Shown: one piece after another, positions 57,826 to 64,000 of the stretch
Numbering within the stretch: the stretch's first letter is position 1
Layout: each line of letters opens with the position of its first letter
Assembly: GCF_901709675.1 (NCBI RefSeq)
Contig: NC_051089.1
Span: 16,107,976-16,171,975, forward strand
Length of the DNA stretch: 64,000 bases
Direction: 5' to 3'
Origin: Syngnathus acus
Lineage: Eukaryota > Chordata > Actinopteri > Syngnathiformes > Syngnathidae
Translations under genes and position numbers: made by a program
Notes under the pieces: generated by a model
What the model was told of the DNA's origin: nothing
What the model saw: the letters and a program-made list of their open reading frames with translations, nothing else
Databases searched by the model: none

Positions 57826-60800
57826 CAATGCGACCCAATCAGATTTCATGTTCACTAAGTACACAGCCAGGTTGCTAATAAAACTTTCCCTATTGAAGAA
57901 TATTTGTCAAGGAAGCGTAGGCGGGCTAAGTAAAGAAAGGCCTTCATCTGAAATGCACCACCCGCGACTGCAAGCACCAATAATATAATGGGAGTGGAAT
58001 ATAATCTTGATAAGGCACGGATGGGCAGTTATAGAGGGTTTTTACCCTTCAACTGATTTTTCTCAGCACTGAACTCGGTTTGCAAGGTCGTGAACATTTT
58101 TCTAGTTTTTCTGGAGCCATCAATCCATTTTTTAGATGTTGCCCACATTGGGGCCACAGGTTAGTTGAATATGAGTGCCATACAAGGGAAATAAGCATAC
58201 ACCACTGTCATAAAATACAGCCAAATATTATTTTTGTAAACCTGGAATTTATGTATGTATGCTGATTTGTGTACAGTAGCAGTGCCTGGAATTGAGTTTA
58301 AACGGGAAGTGAACACAAAATGTTCCATTGCAATAATATGTTCTGTACAGCCCAACTAGTCAAAACACAGTGTTTTGATTAATGTTTAATTTGTGGATTA
58401 TGAATTAACTGCTCTTGCAGTTCTAAGGCAATTAGCAGCAAGGATACAGATCAACATGTTCCCATTGGTCTCGTCTCCTCTACCGGCCAATAGTGTGCTG
58501 TAAAGTCATATGGGCAGACAAAGCCGTGATGCACCGAATATATCAGCAATATTTGTTTTCATAAAAACCCACGAGGCCGCAATAGGTGACACGCGAAGTG
58601 GCGAGGGATTACTGTAATGGCCAACCCTAATTCAACTCAGGTGATTACTGTCATGGTTTTGCTCTGTGTAATTATGTGTGTTTTGTTGTGGGTACCTCTG
58701 GGCTTTGCTGCTGCAAGCTGGCCAGCTCTCGCTGGTAAAGATTTGCAGCACTGGGATAGACTTCAGGAAGCTGAGCGTCAGGGTTCATCAGCTCCTCTAC
58801 AGTATTCTCTGGTACACCTTCCCTAATGGCAAAGTTGATGCGCTCCACTGCCTTTAACACTACATCCAATTAAAAAAAGCAAGGCATTACAAATTCTATT
58901 TGCGTAAAACAAGTCAATATTCTCTCAGTTCACATGTAAATAAAAGATCACTTGATAAAATGAGCACTTTCAGGGGTAATGCAAATAAATTCTGCTAAAA
59001 GACGGCCTTAAATAATTGAATGAGCTAATACGGAGCATCAGCCCTCTAGGTTGCAACACCGAATCAATAACATTGCGTCCAAATAAACAGCCTTTGAGAG
59101 TAAATCTAATGGTGTTGTTTTAATCGAAGCTGCGGTGCAGGACCAATTGAAACGCAGACGATGCCGGTCATATAATGACGGGAAGGAACTATAGGATGGA
59201 AACCATGTATGAACGCACTAATACTGCTTTTACCAGAACATCTGATACAATGCGGAAGAATTCCAATAATATTGTCTAAGTACGCGTGCGTTCGCTCGTT
59301 CGTTTGTTATTTTGATGGGTGCACATACTCTTTATGTAGCTCTCTGCTAAGTCATTCGCCGCGTCCACACCGGCCTGCAGCTCATCCTTCGTCAGCGCTT
59401 GGCCGGGAGATGCCTGATACTTTAATGTGGAAGATGTCTATGAGATTACATTAGCAAAAAAAGACAAAGAATTTCAATAGACACAACATGCATCCTACTA
59501 GTTCTTTGTTCTCTCTGTCAGCCAGGAGTTGTTTCAGGTACCAGGCTTTGTTATGGGCCAGCAGGTTCTGAATGCCCATAGCCATTAATGCCTCATATAA
59601 TTTATTCTCATCCCCACTCAGCAAAGCCTGTTCAGCAGCACTTAAGGCATTATTCACTATTGGGGGGGAAAAAAAAAAAGACATTGACATTTGACTACAG
59701 AACTTGTACAGAACTTTCACAACAAGGAACTTGTTGTAGAGTCCAGACTAATCACTCACCATTAACTTTGTTAACATTGCCCTGGATTTCAGCCTGGGTG
59801 AGAAGCTCATCGTAGATATCTCTCTCAGCATCAATATTTTCCATTTGCTGTTTGACCAGAACAACATACATGTAATTAAACTCCAGTACTATATTTGTAT
59901 AACCTTAAATATGACTTGGGTTTGCTGTTATGACAAAACAATATACACAAACAGTTTATGGGCAAAAACAAAGTAAAAGTGGTAGTGCATATATCATATT
60001 AATCATTGGCTTGCGTGCACTTCTTTGGTTCGATGTATGTCCTCCAGAATTGGTAAAATTAACCTTTTTTCCCTGAAACATTATGCACCCCACATTAATT
60101 TCTGCAGTTAGAGACATAAATGTCAAAGAGGTCATCATGTGTTGCACGCAGGACAATAAATGTTCAATTTCATGTTGTCAAGATGCTTTGTGTGTTGCCT
60201 CAGGCTACTTCACATTCAACTATGTGTTTATCCTCAATCACTTTTTATTCTCTCTGGAAAAAAGAGCTTCAGGTCACCATTCATATCAAGCCAAGTGAAA
60301 CATCTGCACATCATTAACCACACACATCTTACCCGTTTGCGCGAACTGGCCACCTTCTCGCCTTTGGCCTGGTATAATGTTTGATGATACTGGCGGGCAG
60401 AGTTGCGGTCCAGGTTGACCAGCATGGCATTGGGGTTCTGCATGGCGGCCATTGTGCCCTCTGGGACGCCTTGGTCGATAGCCTCGTTGATGGCGATCAC
60501 AGCAGCATGTACTGAGGGCAAAAAGGGACGCCTGATGAGAAAGTGGCTCGCATGAATCAGAAAAGGGCTTTCATCTAATTTGGTTTATTAAAGATCATAA
60601 ATATAAACAACAAATATTATTGATCAGTACTCTCTTTTTCAGTATGGCCTCTAAAAAAAAAAAAAGCGCTGCGCAATACTTTCTGCACTGTCATCGCATT
60701 CACATTGTTGTCTTTAATAGCTTCCCTGCGGGCACACAGTAAAACTAATGACCCTTAGGAATGCAATATTTGAAATATATTACAGCAAATATCCTGCTTA

Positions 60801-62636
60801 TGTATTTTGTTGTCATAGAAAGGCGGTCAATGAATATTACAAAAAACAATAGTATTAAATCAGATCAGGCTACAAATAAATGTAGGAAATATCTTCTTTC
60901 AATATATAAGTAAACTGAGGCAACAATGGCATTTATGGGGTTAATGGGGGAACCCCCCCCTTGACATCTGAGCAACTCTCACATGCAGCTTCATCTACTG
61001 AGAGCTCATTGGCCAGGATTCCACCAATCTTGCTGAAGGCGGGCATCTGGATCCCATACTTTTCCAGCTCACTCTTCATGTTGTTGATCTCCTCCTCTGG
61101 GAAAGAGTAGACACAGCAGAAGTAAGAGACCATGACGGTAGGGAAAAGAGAGAGGCAAAAACACATGGGCCCTGGTAGGGAGCTGGGAGACTAAGACAGA
61201 TTGTCCCTGGCTTACGTGTGGTAAAGTGCATTCTGGCTCTGGCTTTGGGACGGAGCAAAGCAGTAAGTCCAGACACGGGAAAAAGTGCTCACAACTACTA
61301 ATGACTTTCACATTTCCAGAAGCTCCTGCGCACCACAGTTGGCTGGAAAATGTTCAACCCTAACCTTGCGCAGTGTGCAGATACATTCAGCGTATGCATG
61401 TTAACTTTGTCAATGTGGCTAAGTTCACAGAATCGCAGACAAAAGGAGGCTTGTTTGCAGGTTCACAGTCTTACCAGTGAAATCTACTTTCCCATAGAGG
61501 TCCTGAATCTGCGGCGCAAGGCCCAGCTTAAACAGGTACAGGCTGTAAAACAAAGATGAAACATTAAAATAGTGTCGACAAGACTTAGTATCTTTTCATT
61601 TTTTGTATTATTACAAAAACATGGAGAACAGCAGCCGTCTCCTCGCTATGGCAACATGGTTGAGTGATCTGATCTATATTACTCATGTGGCAGCAATAAC
61701 GTAATTGTTCAAAGTTCCATGCATTGGTTGTACAAACTCTTTTACATACTTAATAATGAGACAATATTTATTACTGACCATGACGACTGGTATACAATAA
61801 TAACATGTTCAATCGCAACTTCAATTTTAAAGGACATGTATCAGGAAAATTGACTTTTTTTGCTTTTAAAATCATTTTCTTGTGTATCTGGAGTATCCAG
61901 GAGTGTAGAAAATTGTAATATATCCCTCCAGGTGCTGCAGAGATACTGTTATGATTGTTTTGGGGGGCTATTTTTGACTCAGTTCAGAATTACATCACAA
62001 TTACATTACATCACATCCGTTGAAGCGGGACAAACCAAACAAGGTAATGGGTGTTGCCAAACGAAAATCCAAGTAATAAACATGGCGGATTCGCGATTTT
62101 CTTTTGGCCAATGCAAAATTTTTTGGTAGAGAAAACAAACACTGATTACCGATTAAACAGACGATTAATTTATAGTTTATTGCATATAGTTAATTAGGTG
62201 TGATTGTGAGTGTGAATGGGTGTTTGTCTGTGTCTTAATTTAAAAAGTATATATTGCAAAAAATACAATTTTTCTTCTCCAATGCATTTAAATGGGTATC
62301 AAATGCTGTGTAAAAAAAAAAAAAACCTTTCCTTTTCAGTTCCCAGAATGCATTGCGTGGCGCGATGCATTTAAATAATTAAGTTGAGGACATTTGTGCT
62401 TGTCATGTGTGTTTTGTATTACCAGTAATAGAATGTGTATCATATTTAACTCATTTGTTCACTTAAGCCCGATTCCGAATGCGTGTGCCCCACAGCCTAA
62501 CTGATCAATCAGACATGAATTTGAAATAGCAACTGTAAGAAGATTCGGAAACTGAGTACCTTAGTGCATGTATGCAGTAAATGCAACGTGGCATGTTCTT
62601 TCTGTCATATATGTCTGTTGTCTCGGGGTAGAAGAT
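41081..62636 (-). CDS. iqgap1: iqgap1: IQ motif-containing GTPase-activating protein 1, 33 exons (5' end outside window)
   Basis: 33 minus-strand coding exons, listed one by one below, join into 4,575 nt without a frame break: 1,524 residues plus TAA. They correspond to human residues 131-1657, so the start codon and most of the calponin-homology domain lie beyond 64000. IQGAP1 scaffolds actin, calmodulin, Cdc42/Rac1, MAPK and cadherin signalling at the cell cortex. Domains in order: end of CH, six IQGAP repeats, a WW domain (WVQHWVKGG...GTWVEP), four IQ motifs, a RasGAP-related domain (LLYYRYMNPAIVAPDAFDII), and the RasGAP C-terminal domain ending LLNKKFYGK. The WW sequence and exon-by-exon match identify IQGAP1 rather than IQGAP2/3. 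IQGAP GAP-related domains bind GTPases but are not active GAPs (family knowledge). The serines equivalent to human 1441 and 1443 are absent. Confidence 0.96.
41282..41390 (-). CDS. iqgap1: iqgap1 visible exon 32
   Basis: 109 nt: FKNVIFEISPSEAVGVFDVK, AKFMGVHLETLQLEYQ. Conserved with FKNVIFEISPTEEVGDFEVK of human. Acceptor TCATAG, donor CAG|GTATGC. Confidence 0.95.
42484..42603 (-). CDS. iqgap1: iqgap1 visible exon 31
   Basis: 120 nt: LSKPGANKAKKSKQVSQKYT, AARLYEKGVLISIEDLQPN. Matches human KYTAARLHEKGVLLEIEDLQ. Donor ACCA|GTAAG. Confidence 0.95.
42695..42861 (-). CDS. iqgap1: iqgap1 visible exon 30 (RasGAP C-terminal domain)
   Basis: 167 nt: DIRNQRRYRQRRKAELVRLQ, QTNTGLNSKTQFYNVQIDSY, NQYIKTCMDNLASKG. 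Start of the RasGAP C-terminal domain, basic and conserved. Donor GCAA|GTAAG. Confidence 0.96.
42948..43157 (-). CDS. iqgap1: iqgap1 visible exon 29 (human Ser1441/1443 region)
   Basis: 70 codons, opening with EAEYQRAMQRRAIRDAKTPE. Continues KIKQVKPVVDDSLTLQGKKE, where human has KMKKSKSVKEDSNLTLQEKKE. The two serines phosphorylated in human (1441, 1443) are Val and Pro here and one residue is missing. Acceptor TTACAG; donor AAG|GTTTGA is weak. Confidence 0.95.
43765..43852 (-). CDS. iqgap1: iqgap1 visible exon 28
   Basis: 88 nt: TKRLIVDVIRFQPGETLTEI then LDSSAGPDQ. Identical to human over KRLIVDVIRFQPGETLTEIL. Acceptor TTTTAG, donor CAG|GTTACA. Confidence 0.95.
43933..44068 (-). CDS. iqgap1: iqgap1 visible exon 27
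   Basis: 136 nt: ENPLPPGDPNRDLMGKTEVS, LTLTNKFDVAGEANSEVDAK. The KTEVSLTLTNKFDV run is conserved; the segment before it is variable, as between vertebrates. Acceptor AACAG, donor TCAA|GTGAG. Confidence 0.94.
44639..44741 (-). CDS. iqgap1: iqgap1 visible exon 26
   Basis: 103 nt: LLLDHQDAIAPEHNDPIHEL, LEDLGEVPTVESLI. Almost identical to human. Donor ATTG|GTGAG. Confidence 0.96.
44888..45020 (-). CDS. iqgap1: iqgap1 visible exon 25
   Basis: 133 nt: RYFLTACDVPSLEDKFNVDQ, YSDLVTVTKPVIYISIGEMI. Matches human YSDLVTLTKPVIYISIGEII. Donor ACG|GTGAG. Confidence 0.96.
45106..45338 (-). CDS. iqgap1: iqgap1 visible exon 24 (GAP-related domain signature)
   Basis: 233 nt: IVGNLLYYRYMNPAIVAPDA, FDIIEMSAGGQLTTEQRRNL, GSVAKMLQHAASNKMFLGDN. 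The YYRYMNPA motif corresponds to the FLR-type signature of RasGAPs. Donor TTCAG|GTGAG. Confidence 0.96.
45383..45698 (-). mobile_element. hAT miniature element, copy C
   Basis: 316 bp in reverse orientation, with a perfect 8-bp target duplication GTCCAAAT on both sides (45375-45382 and 45699-45706). In iqgap1, between visible exons 23 and 24. Confidence 0.93.
46127..46211 (-). CDS. iqgap1: iqgap1 visible exon 23 (GAP-related domain)
   Basis: 85 nt: YGMRFVSKVLKDTLHEKFPD then AEEDELLK, equivalent to YGMRFIAKVLKDSLHEKFPDA of human. Donor AAG|GTTTAT is unusually weak for a constitutive exon. Confidence 0.94.
46307..46447 (-). CDS. iqgap1: iqgap1 visible exon 22 (GAP-related domain)
   Basis: 141 nt: KLPYDVTPEQAMSHEEVRNR, VTDKFLSAIIVSVDKI. 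Matches LPYDVTPEQALAHEEV of human. Acceptor CTACAG, donor TTCC|GTGAG. Confidence 0.95.
46853..47077 (-). CDS. iqgap1: iqgap1 visible exon 21 (GAP-related domain)
   Basis: 225 nt: SKVDQMKEIVTGNPTVIKMV, VSFHRGARGQNALRQILAPV, VKEIMDDKTLNIKTDPVDIY. Core of the GAP-related domain, which contacts Cdc42/Rac1-GTP in the human protein. Acceptor CTGCAG, donor CCAG|GTGAG. Confidence 0.96.
47784..47947 (-). CDS. iqgap1: iqgap1 visible exon 20 (start of GAP-related domain)
   Basis: 164 nt: TNPTYLAKLIFQMPQNKSTK, FMDSVIFTLYNYASNQREEY, LLLKLFKTALQEEI. Near identity with human. Acceptor TTTCAG, donor CAA|GTAAG. Confidence 0.96.
48790..48959. mobile_element. 170-bp TA-flanked miniature element
   Basis: Perfect inverted ends starting CCGTAATTTTCGGACTATAA (about 24-25 bp), with further internal CGACTTATA repeats, flanked by TA on each side. 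Can fold into a long hairpin. Lies 30 nt from the donor of iqgap1 visible exon 19. Confidence 0.9.
48992..49356 (-). CDS. iqgap1: iqgap1 visible exon 19 (largest exon)
   Basis: 365 nt: INAENPPMAVVRKFVHLLDH, NIRSNQQLENDLNLMDIKIG, LLVKNKITLQEVVSHSKKLT, ALSKEKRVKLEAYQHLFYLL. Conserved helical linker before the GAP-related domain. Donor CAG|GTATTT; a 170-bp TIR element lies 30 nt past the donor. Confidence 0.96.
49441..49510 (-). CDS. iqgap1: iqgap1 visible exon 18 (IQ motif 4)
   Basis: 70 nt: IKDVVKIQAFIRANKARDDY then KTL. IQ motif 4, conserved with human KIQAFIRANKARDDYKTL. Donor CTGA|GTAAGA opens an 84-nt intron, the shortest seen here. The intron also reads open in frame, so retention would add 28 residues. 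Confidence 0.95.
49888..49959 (-). CDS. iqgap1: iqgap1 visible exon 17 (IQ motif 3)
   Basis: 24 codons: IQSMVRMHQARKKYRDRLQY then FKDH, IQ motif 3, nearly identical to human. Donor CAT|GTAAG. Confidence 0.95.
50055..50138 (-). CDS. iqgap1: iqgap1 visible exon 16 (IQ motif 2)
   Basis: 28 codons: AHWKGYKQRKDFKDRKKYLE then DHSDDAVK. With the preceding TQIQ this makes IQ motif 2 (IQAHWKGYKQRK). Donor AAG|GTGAAA. Confidence 0.95.
50388..50558 (-). CDS. iqgap1: iqgap1 visible exon 15 (IQ motif 1)
   Basis: 57 codons: SVVSGVTTAYNREQLWLANE, ALITKLQARCRGYLVRKGQK, KRMDFLKSQEPAVTQIQ. LQARCRGYLVR is IQ motif 1 (calmodulin or light-chain binding). Acceptor CCTCAG, donor CAG|GTGAAC. Confidence 0.95.
50635..50777 (-). 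CDS. iqgap1: iqgap1 visible exon 14 (WW domain)
   Basis: 143 nt. DNGSEWVQHWVKGGHNYYYN then LNTKEGTWVEPAGF. Both signature tryptophans, the aromatic YYY core and the closing Pro are intact. The WVxHWVKGG form is particular to IQGAP1. In mammals this domain binds ERK and, in reports, other proline-rich ligands. Confidence 0.96.
51340..51644 (+). mobile_element. hAT miniature element, copy D
   Basis: 305 bp, same family as copies A-C. Perfect target duplication GCCTAATG (51332-51339 and 51645-51652). In iqgap1, between visible exons 13 and 14, nine bases from the next element. Confidence 0.93.
51662..52425 (+). mobile_element. second hAT family element with truncated transposase start
   Basis: 764 bp between TAGGGGTGTAACGATTCATC and the inverse of TAGGGGTGTAAATCG, with a perfect 8-bp duplication GATGAAAT (51654-51661 and 52426-52433). 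Inside, ATG at about 51918 opens MASVQEDEEIRSPLGFKSFV then WKHFGFQRKDGSTDN, the BED-finger start of a ZBED/Ac-type transposase, and stops there. Non-autonomous. Confidence 0.88.
52697..52864 (-). CDS. iqgap1: iqgap1 visible exon 13 (IQGAP repeat 6)
   Basis: 168 nt: AQSVHAINEAVDTGDAAQTV, TALRNPGAGLYGVTSECAQT, YQDDLAKVKEVKKKD. Matches human INEAVESGDVGKTLSALRSP. Donor GATG|GTAAG. Confidence 0.95.
52967..53057 (-). CDS. iqgap1: iqgap1 visible exon 12
   Basis: 91 nt: ETQDPSAVLWLDEIQDAILK then ANQDTKDALL. SAVLWLDEIQ is invariant with human. Acceptor ATCCAG, donor TTGT|GTAAGC. Confidence 0.95.
53247..54089 (+). mobile_element. 843-bp TIR element with TATA box (pogo/Tigger-like ends)
   Basis: Ends TACCGTGTTTTTACATGCAT / inverse of TACCATGTTTTTCCATGCAT, continuing as ATAATGCGC; about 27 bp with 2-3 mismatches, and TA at the outer edges. 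Extra GCGCATTATGCATGG blocks occur near both ends. The interior has TATATAA at 53604 and an ATG at 53687 followed by an acidic-poor ORF of 81 codons without recognised similarity. In iqgap1 intron between visible exons 11 and 12. The superfamily is inferred from end sequence only. Confidence 0.75.
54327..54682. repeat. diverged TIR-like repeat
   Basis: Left end TATCTAAGTCTCGACTTTAC with ACGCG-rich repeats inside, right end the inverse of TACAGCTAAGCCTC. Likely an old miniature element; the inverted ends match only loosely. Confidence 0.4.
55010..56450. promoter_or_regulatory. iqgap1: candidate intronic enhancer of iqgap1
   Basis: Repeat-poor part of the 3.6-kb intron. Contains TGAGTCA (AP-1) at 55016, 56250 and 56439, AAAGAGGAAGTGAAA at 55283-55297 (PU.1 consensus fused to an IRF half-site, the EICE layout), a second CAGGAAGTGAG near 56364, and ATGACATCAT near 56396. 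The motifs are seen directly; function is inferred. Confidence 0.3.
56699..56862 (-). CDS. iqgap1: iqgap1 visible exon 11 (IQGAP repeat 5)
   Basis: 164 nt: IAAIGLINEALDEGDPLKTL, then DVDPSVAQHYHDKLLEARRE. Strong match to human repeat 5. It follows (on the gene strand precedes) a 3.6-kb intron with a TIR element and regulatory motifs. Donor CAT|GTAAG. Confidence 0.95.
57055..57179 (-). CDS. iqgap1: iqgap1 visible exon 10
   Basis: 125 nt: YMDELIRLKAAAREEGCDNL, TWNDIQACIDQVNMSVQEEH. Matches human TWNDIQACVDHVNLVVQEEH. Acceptor CCTTAG, donor GAAC|GTAAG. Confidence 0.95.
57267..57427 (-). CDS. iqgap1: iqgap1 visible exon 9 (IQGAP repeat 4)
   Basis: 161 nt: NSLSHPELLVAVEMLSSVVL, INEAIDVGD, LWRQLSSSITGLSNVE. 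Aligns with HPELSVAVEMLSSVALINRAL of human. Acceptor CTGCAG, donor AGAG|GTGAG. Confidence 0.95.
57782..57823. repeat. poly-T tract
   Basis: About 35 T bases in iqgap1 intron between visible exons 8 and 9, consistent with a retroposed poly(A) tail on the minus strand or simple slippage. No adjacent retroposon was recognised. Confidence 0.8.
58696..58859 (-). CDS. iqgap1: iqgap1 visible exon 8 (IQGAP repeat 3)
   Basis: 164 nt: LKAVERINFAIREGVPENTV, ELMNPDAQLPEVYPSAANLY, QRELASLQQQSPE. Clear IQGAP repeat matching ELMNPEAQLPQVYPFAADLY of human. Acceptor ATGTAG, donor GAG|GTACC. Confidence 0.95.
59329..59413 (-). CDS. iqgap1: iqgap1 visible exon 7
   Basis: 85 nt with acceptor TATCAG|GCA: ASPGQALTKDELQAGVDAAN then DLAESYIK. 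Matches the KEELQSGVDAANSAA region of human. An in-frame upstream acceptor AAAG|TAT would extend the exon to 59419 and add Tyr-Gln. Donor AAGA|GTATGT. Confidence 0.88.
59499..59656 (-). CDS. iqgap1: iqgap1 visible exon 6 (IQGAP repeat 2)
   Basis: 158 nt: NNALSAAEQALLSGDENKLY, then NLLAHNKAWYLKQLLADREN. WYLKQLL.D is shared with human. Acceptor AATAG|TG, donor CTA|GTAGGA. Confidence 0.93.
59760..59847 (-). CDS. iqgap1: iqgap1 visible exon 5
   Basis: 88 nt: QMENIDAERDIYDELLTQAE then IQGNVNKVN, matching YEELLTQAEIQGNINKVN of human. Acceptor AAACAG, donor AATG|GTGAG. Confidence 0.94.
60333..60511 (-). CDS. iqgap1: iqgap1 visible exon 4 (IQGAP repeat 1)
   Basis: 179 nt: HAAVIAINEAIDQGVPEGTM, then NPNAMLVNL and YHQTLYQAKGEKV. 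First of the roughly 50-residue IQGAP-specific repeats (INEAI...L.NP...L). Donor CGG|GTAAG. Confidence 0.95.
60983..61096 (-). CDS. iqgap1: iqgap1 visible exon 3
   Basis: 114 nt: EEEINNMKSELEKYGIQMPA then FSKIGGILANELSVDEAA, highly conserved linker after the CH domain. Acceptor CCCAG, donor GCAT|GTGAG. Confidence 0.95.
61475..61542 (-). CDS. iqgap1: iqgap1 visible exon 2 (CH domain end)
   Basis: 68 nt: SLYLFKLGLAPQIQDLYGKV then DFT, the last helix of the CH domain. Acceptor TTACAG|C, donor CACTG|GTAAG. Confidence 0.95.
62560..62636 (-). CDS. iqgap1: iqgap1 visible exon 1 (CH domain end)
   Basis: 77 nt: IFYPETTDIYDRKNMPRCIY then CIHAL. This is part of the calponin-homology (actin-binding) domain, nearly identical to human from residue 131. 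Acceptor TTTCAG, donor CTAAG|GTACTC. No upstream coding exon was found between here and 64000. Confidence 0.95.
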
Positions 62637-62910
62637 CTGAAACAACAAGAACAATTCATGCTGTAGTGCAATTATAAAAGCACGTCAACATCATGCAGGA
62701 GGCGTTCTGTCAGATTTGAATATGTTCAATTCCATATCAGAGTCATTTGATGAGCACGTTACAGAACAATTGAAACTAAAAATGTGAATAATAGACCATT
62801 TGGTGTATTGCTCAAGTATACTTCAACAGAATAGGTACTGCTACTGGTCACAAAGGAACAGTTACCAAAGCTTAAAACCATCTAAGTGCCAATAGCTGTA
62901 TGTGATACCA

Positions 62911-63225
62911 TGCATCCATTTTCGGAACCACTTTATCCTCACGATGGACATGGGTGTGCTGGAGCTGTGTTTGGGAAGTAGGCGGGGCACATCCTGATCT
63001 GGCCGCCAGCCGATCGCATGGCACACAGACAAACAAACATCCATCCACACTCACAATCACACCTACAGACAATTTGGAGTGCTCAATCGGCCTAACATGC
63101 ATGTTTTGGGAATAAGGGAGGAAACCCACGCAGGCATGAGAACAACAACTCCACACAGGAAGGTCAAAGCCCGGAATCAAACCTACGACATCTGCACTGT
63201 GAGACGGGCGTGCCAAGCAGTGCGC
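62911..63225 (+). repeat. teleost interspersed repeat, copy 2
   Basis: Full-length relative of the copy at 787-1084, same orientation: CATCCATTTTCGG, TTATCCTCACGATGG, GGCGGGGCACATCCTGATCT, ACACCTACAGACAATTTGGA, ACCCACGCAGGCATGAGAAC, TGCACTGTGAGACGGGCG. Located in the 5'-most visible iqgap1 intron. Confidence 0.8.
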
Positions 63226-63713
63226 TGATATGTGATACTAGTTATCAAAATATTACTAAAAGCTTTAATTGTTCTTCAGAATATGACATCTGACCAAATC
63301 TCTGCTCATCGAAGTGTGAAGGACTAATGTATTTTTGGAGGCTGCAATCCAATGCATAATTGTACAAGCATAAAAAGCTTAACTACTAAATTTCATGGGT
63401 ACCTCCGCAATGGCACAACTCCTCTGGACCACATTATTCTGCTCAATACATGAGACTCTGAGAGATTTTCACATCTTTAACTACAGTAGCCGGGGCTTAA
63501 ACTGGACGATGTGTTTGTCTTCTGTTCGTTTTTCTTTGTTACTAAGTAGTTCATGTTAGTAGTAAAAAGGTGCTAGGCTATATCATTATTATTATTATTT
63601 AGTCATTAGAAATTTGTCCTGCTATTGCATGGCAATTAGTTCAGTCCAGGATGTACTGCTAAGCTGCTCATGGTGATACACCAAAAAAATTTGTTTTTCA
63701 TTCACTCAACTAA

Positions 63714-64000
63714 ATACAGTGATCCCTCTCTACTTCACATTTCGTTTATCGCGGCTTCACTACGTCGCGGATTTTTTTTCCAAATTAAAAAAATCATTTA
63801 AAAGTCAAAATAAAACTTCTAAATTGAGGAAACGTGTCTAATCTTTAGGACAATGTAGTATTGCTCCAAATGTTCGTTTACATTCTGTTAGAAGTCCGTT
63901 TTCGCGTGTTAACACGACCGCGAATTAGCATCTTTCCGCTAACTCGTTAGCCTGCCCAGTACTTCTTGTTGGTGACCGTACTTCGCGGACTTCACTTATT
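63714..64000 (+). mobile_element. TACAGT-family TIR element, cut by window end
   Basis: Begins TACAGTGATCCCTCTCTACT with TTTATCGCGGCTTC and CGCGGATTT, like the left end at 17834. A further TTCGCGGACTTCACTTATT occurs at the window edge, so the right end lies just beyond 64000. Confidence 0.7.

Noticed and set aside
62637-64000. Search for the preceding iqgap1 exon (FRHTDNVIQWLNAM region)
   Set aside because: No matching minus-strand coding block was found. The stretch holds two repeats, so the upstream exons are beyond the window.

Overview
The window looks like a teleost (ray-finned fish) chromosome. It is AT-rich, with compact vertebrate-style split genes, GT-AG introns from 84 bp to about 7 kb, many di- and tetranucleotide microsatellites, and several fish-type interspersed repeats (hAT, TA-flanked and TTAA-flanked miniature elements). 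No prokaryotic, viral or CRISPR features were seen.

Two protein-coding genes lie in tandem, both on the minus strand. iqgap1 (exons 62636 down to 41081) encodes the IQGAP1 scaffold. 33 coding exons join without a frame break into 1,524 residues plus a stop, starting at the equivalent of human residue 131, inside the calponin-homology domain. The first exons lie beyond position 64000. crtc3 (38195 down to 11890) encodes a CREB-regulated transcription coactivator. It is complete: 14 coding exons, 1,851 nt, 616 residues. The order iqgap1 then crtc3, same strand, matches human 15q26.1 (IQGAP1-CRTC3), which supports both names.

Layout: 1-9440 is intergenic DNA with repeats and no recognised gene. 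9456-11889 is the probable crtc3 3' UTR. 11890-38195 is the crtc3 coding region with large repeat-bearing introns. 38196-39300 is the CpG-rich crtc3 5' region. About 39657-41080 is the probable iqgap1 3' UTR. 41081-62636 holds the iqgap1 exons. 62637-64000 is iqgap1 intron with two repeats. The two genes act in separate processes (cytoskeletal and signalling scaffold; cAMP/CREB co-activation). Their adjacency is conserved synteny and gives no evidence of a joint function.

The main observations are: (1) crtc3 intron 3 is an AT-AC intron with U12-type donor and branch-point sequences; (2) this IQGAP1 lacks both serines that match the human Ser1441/Ser1443 phosphosites; (3) there is a well-preserved set of hAT-type elements with matching 8-bp target duplications, including two that keep the start of a transposase; (4) an 843-bp TIR element inside iqgap1 carries a TATA box and an ORF antisense to the gene; and (5) an iqgap1 intron holds three AP-1 motifs and a canonical PU.1/IRF composite. 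No wholly new biological system is evident.
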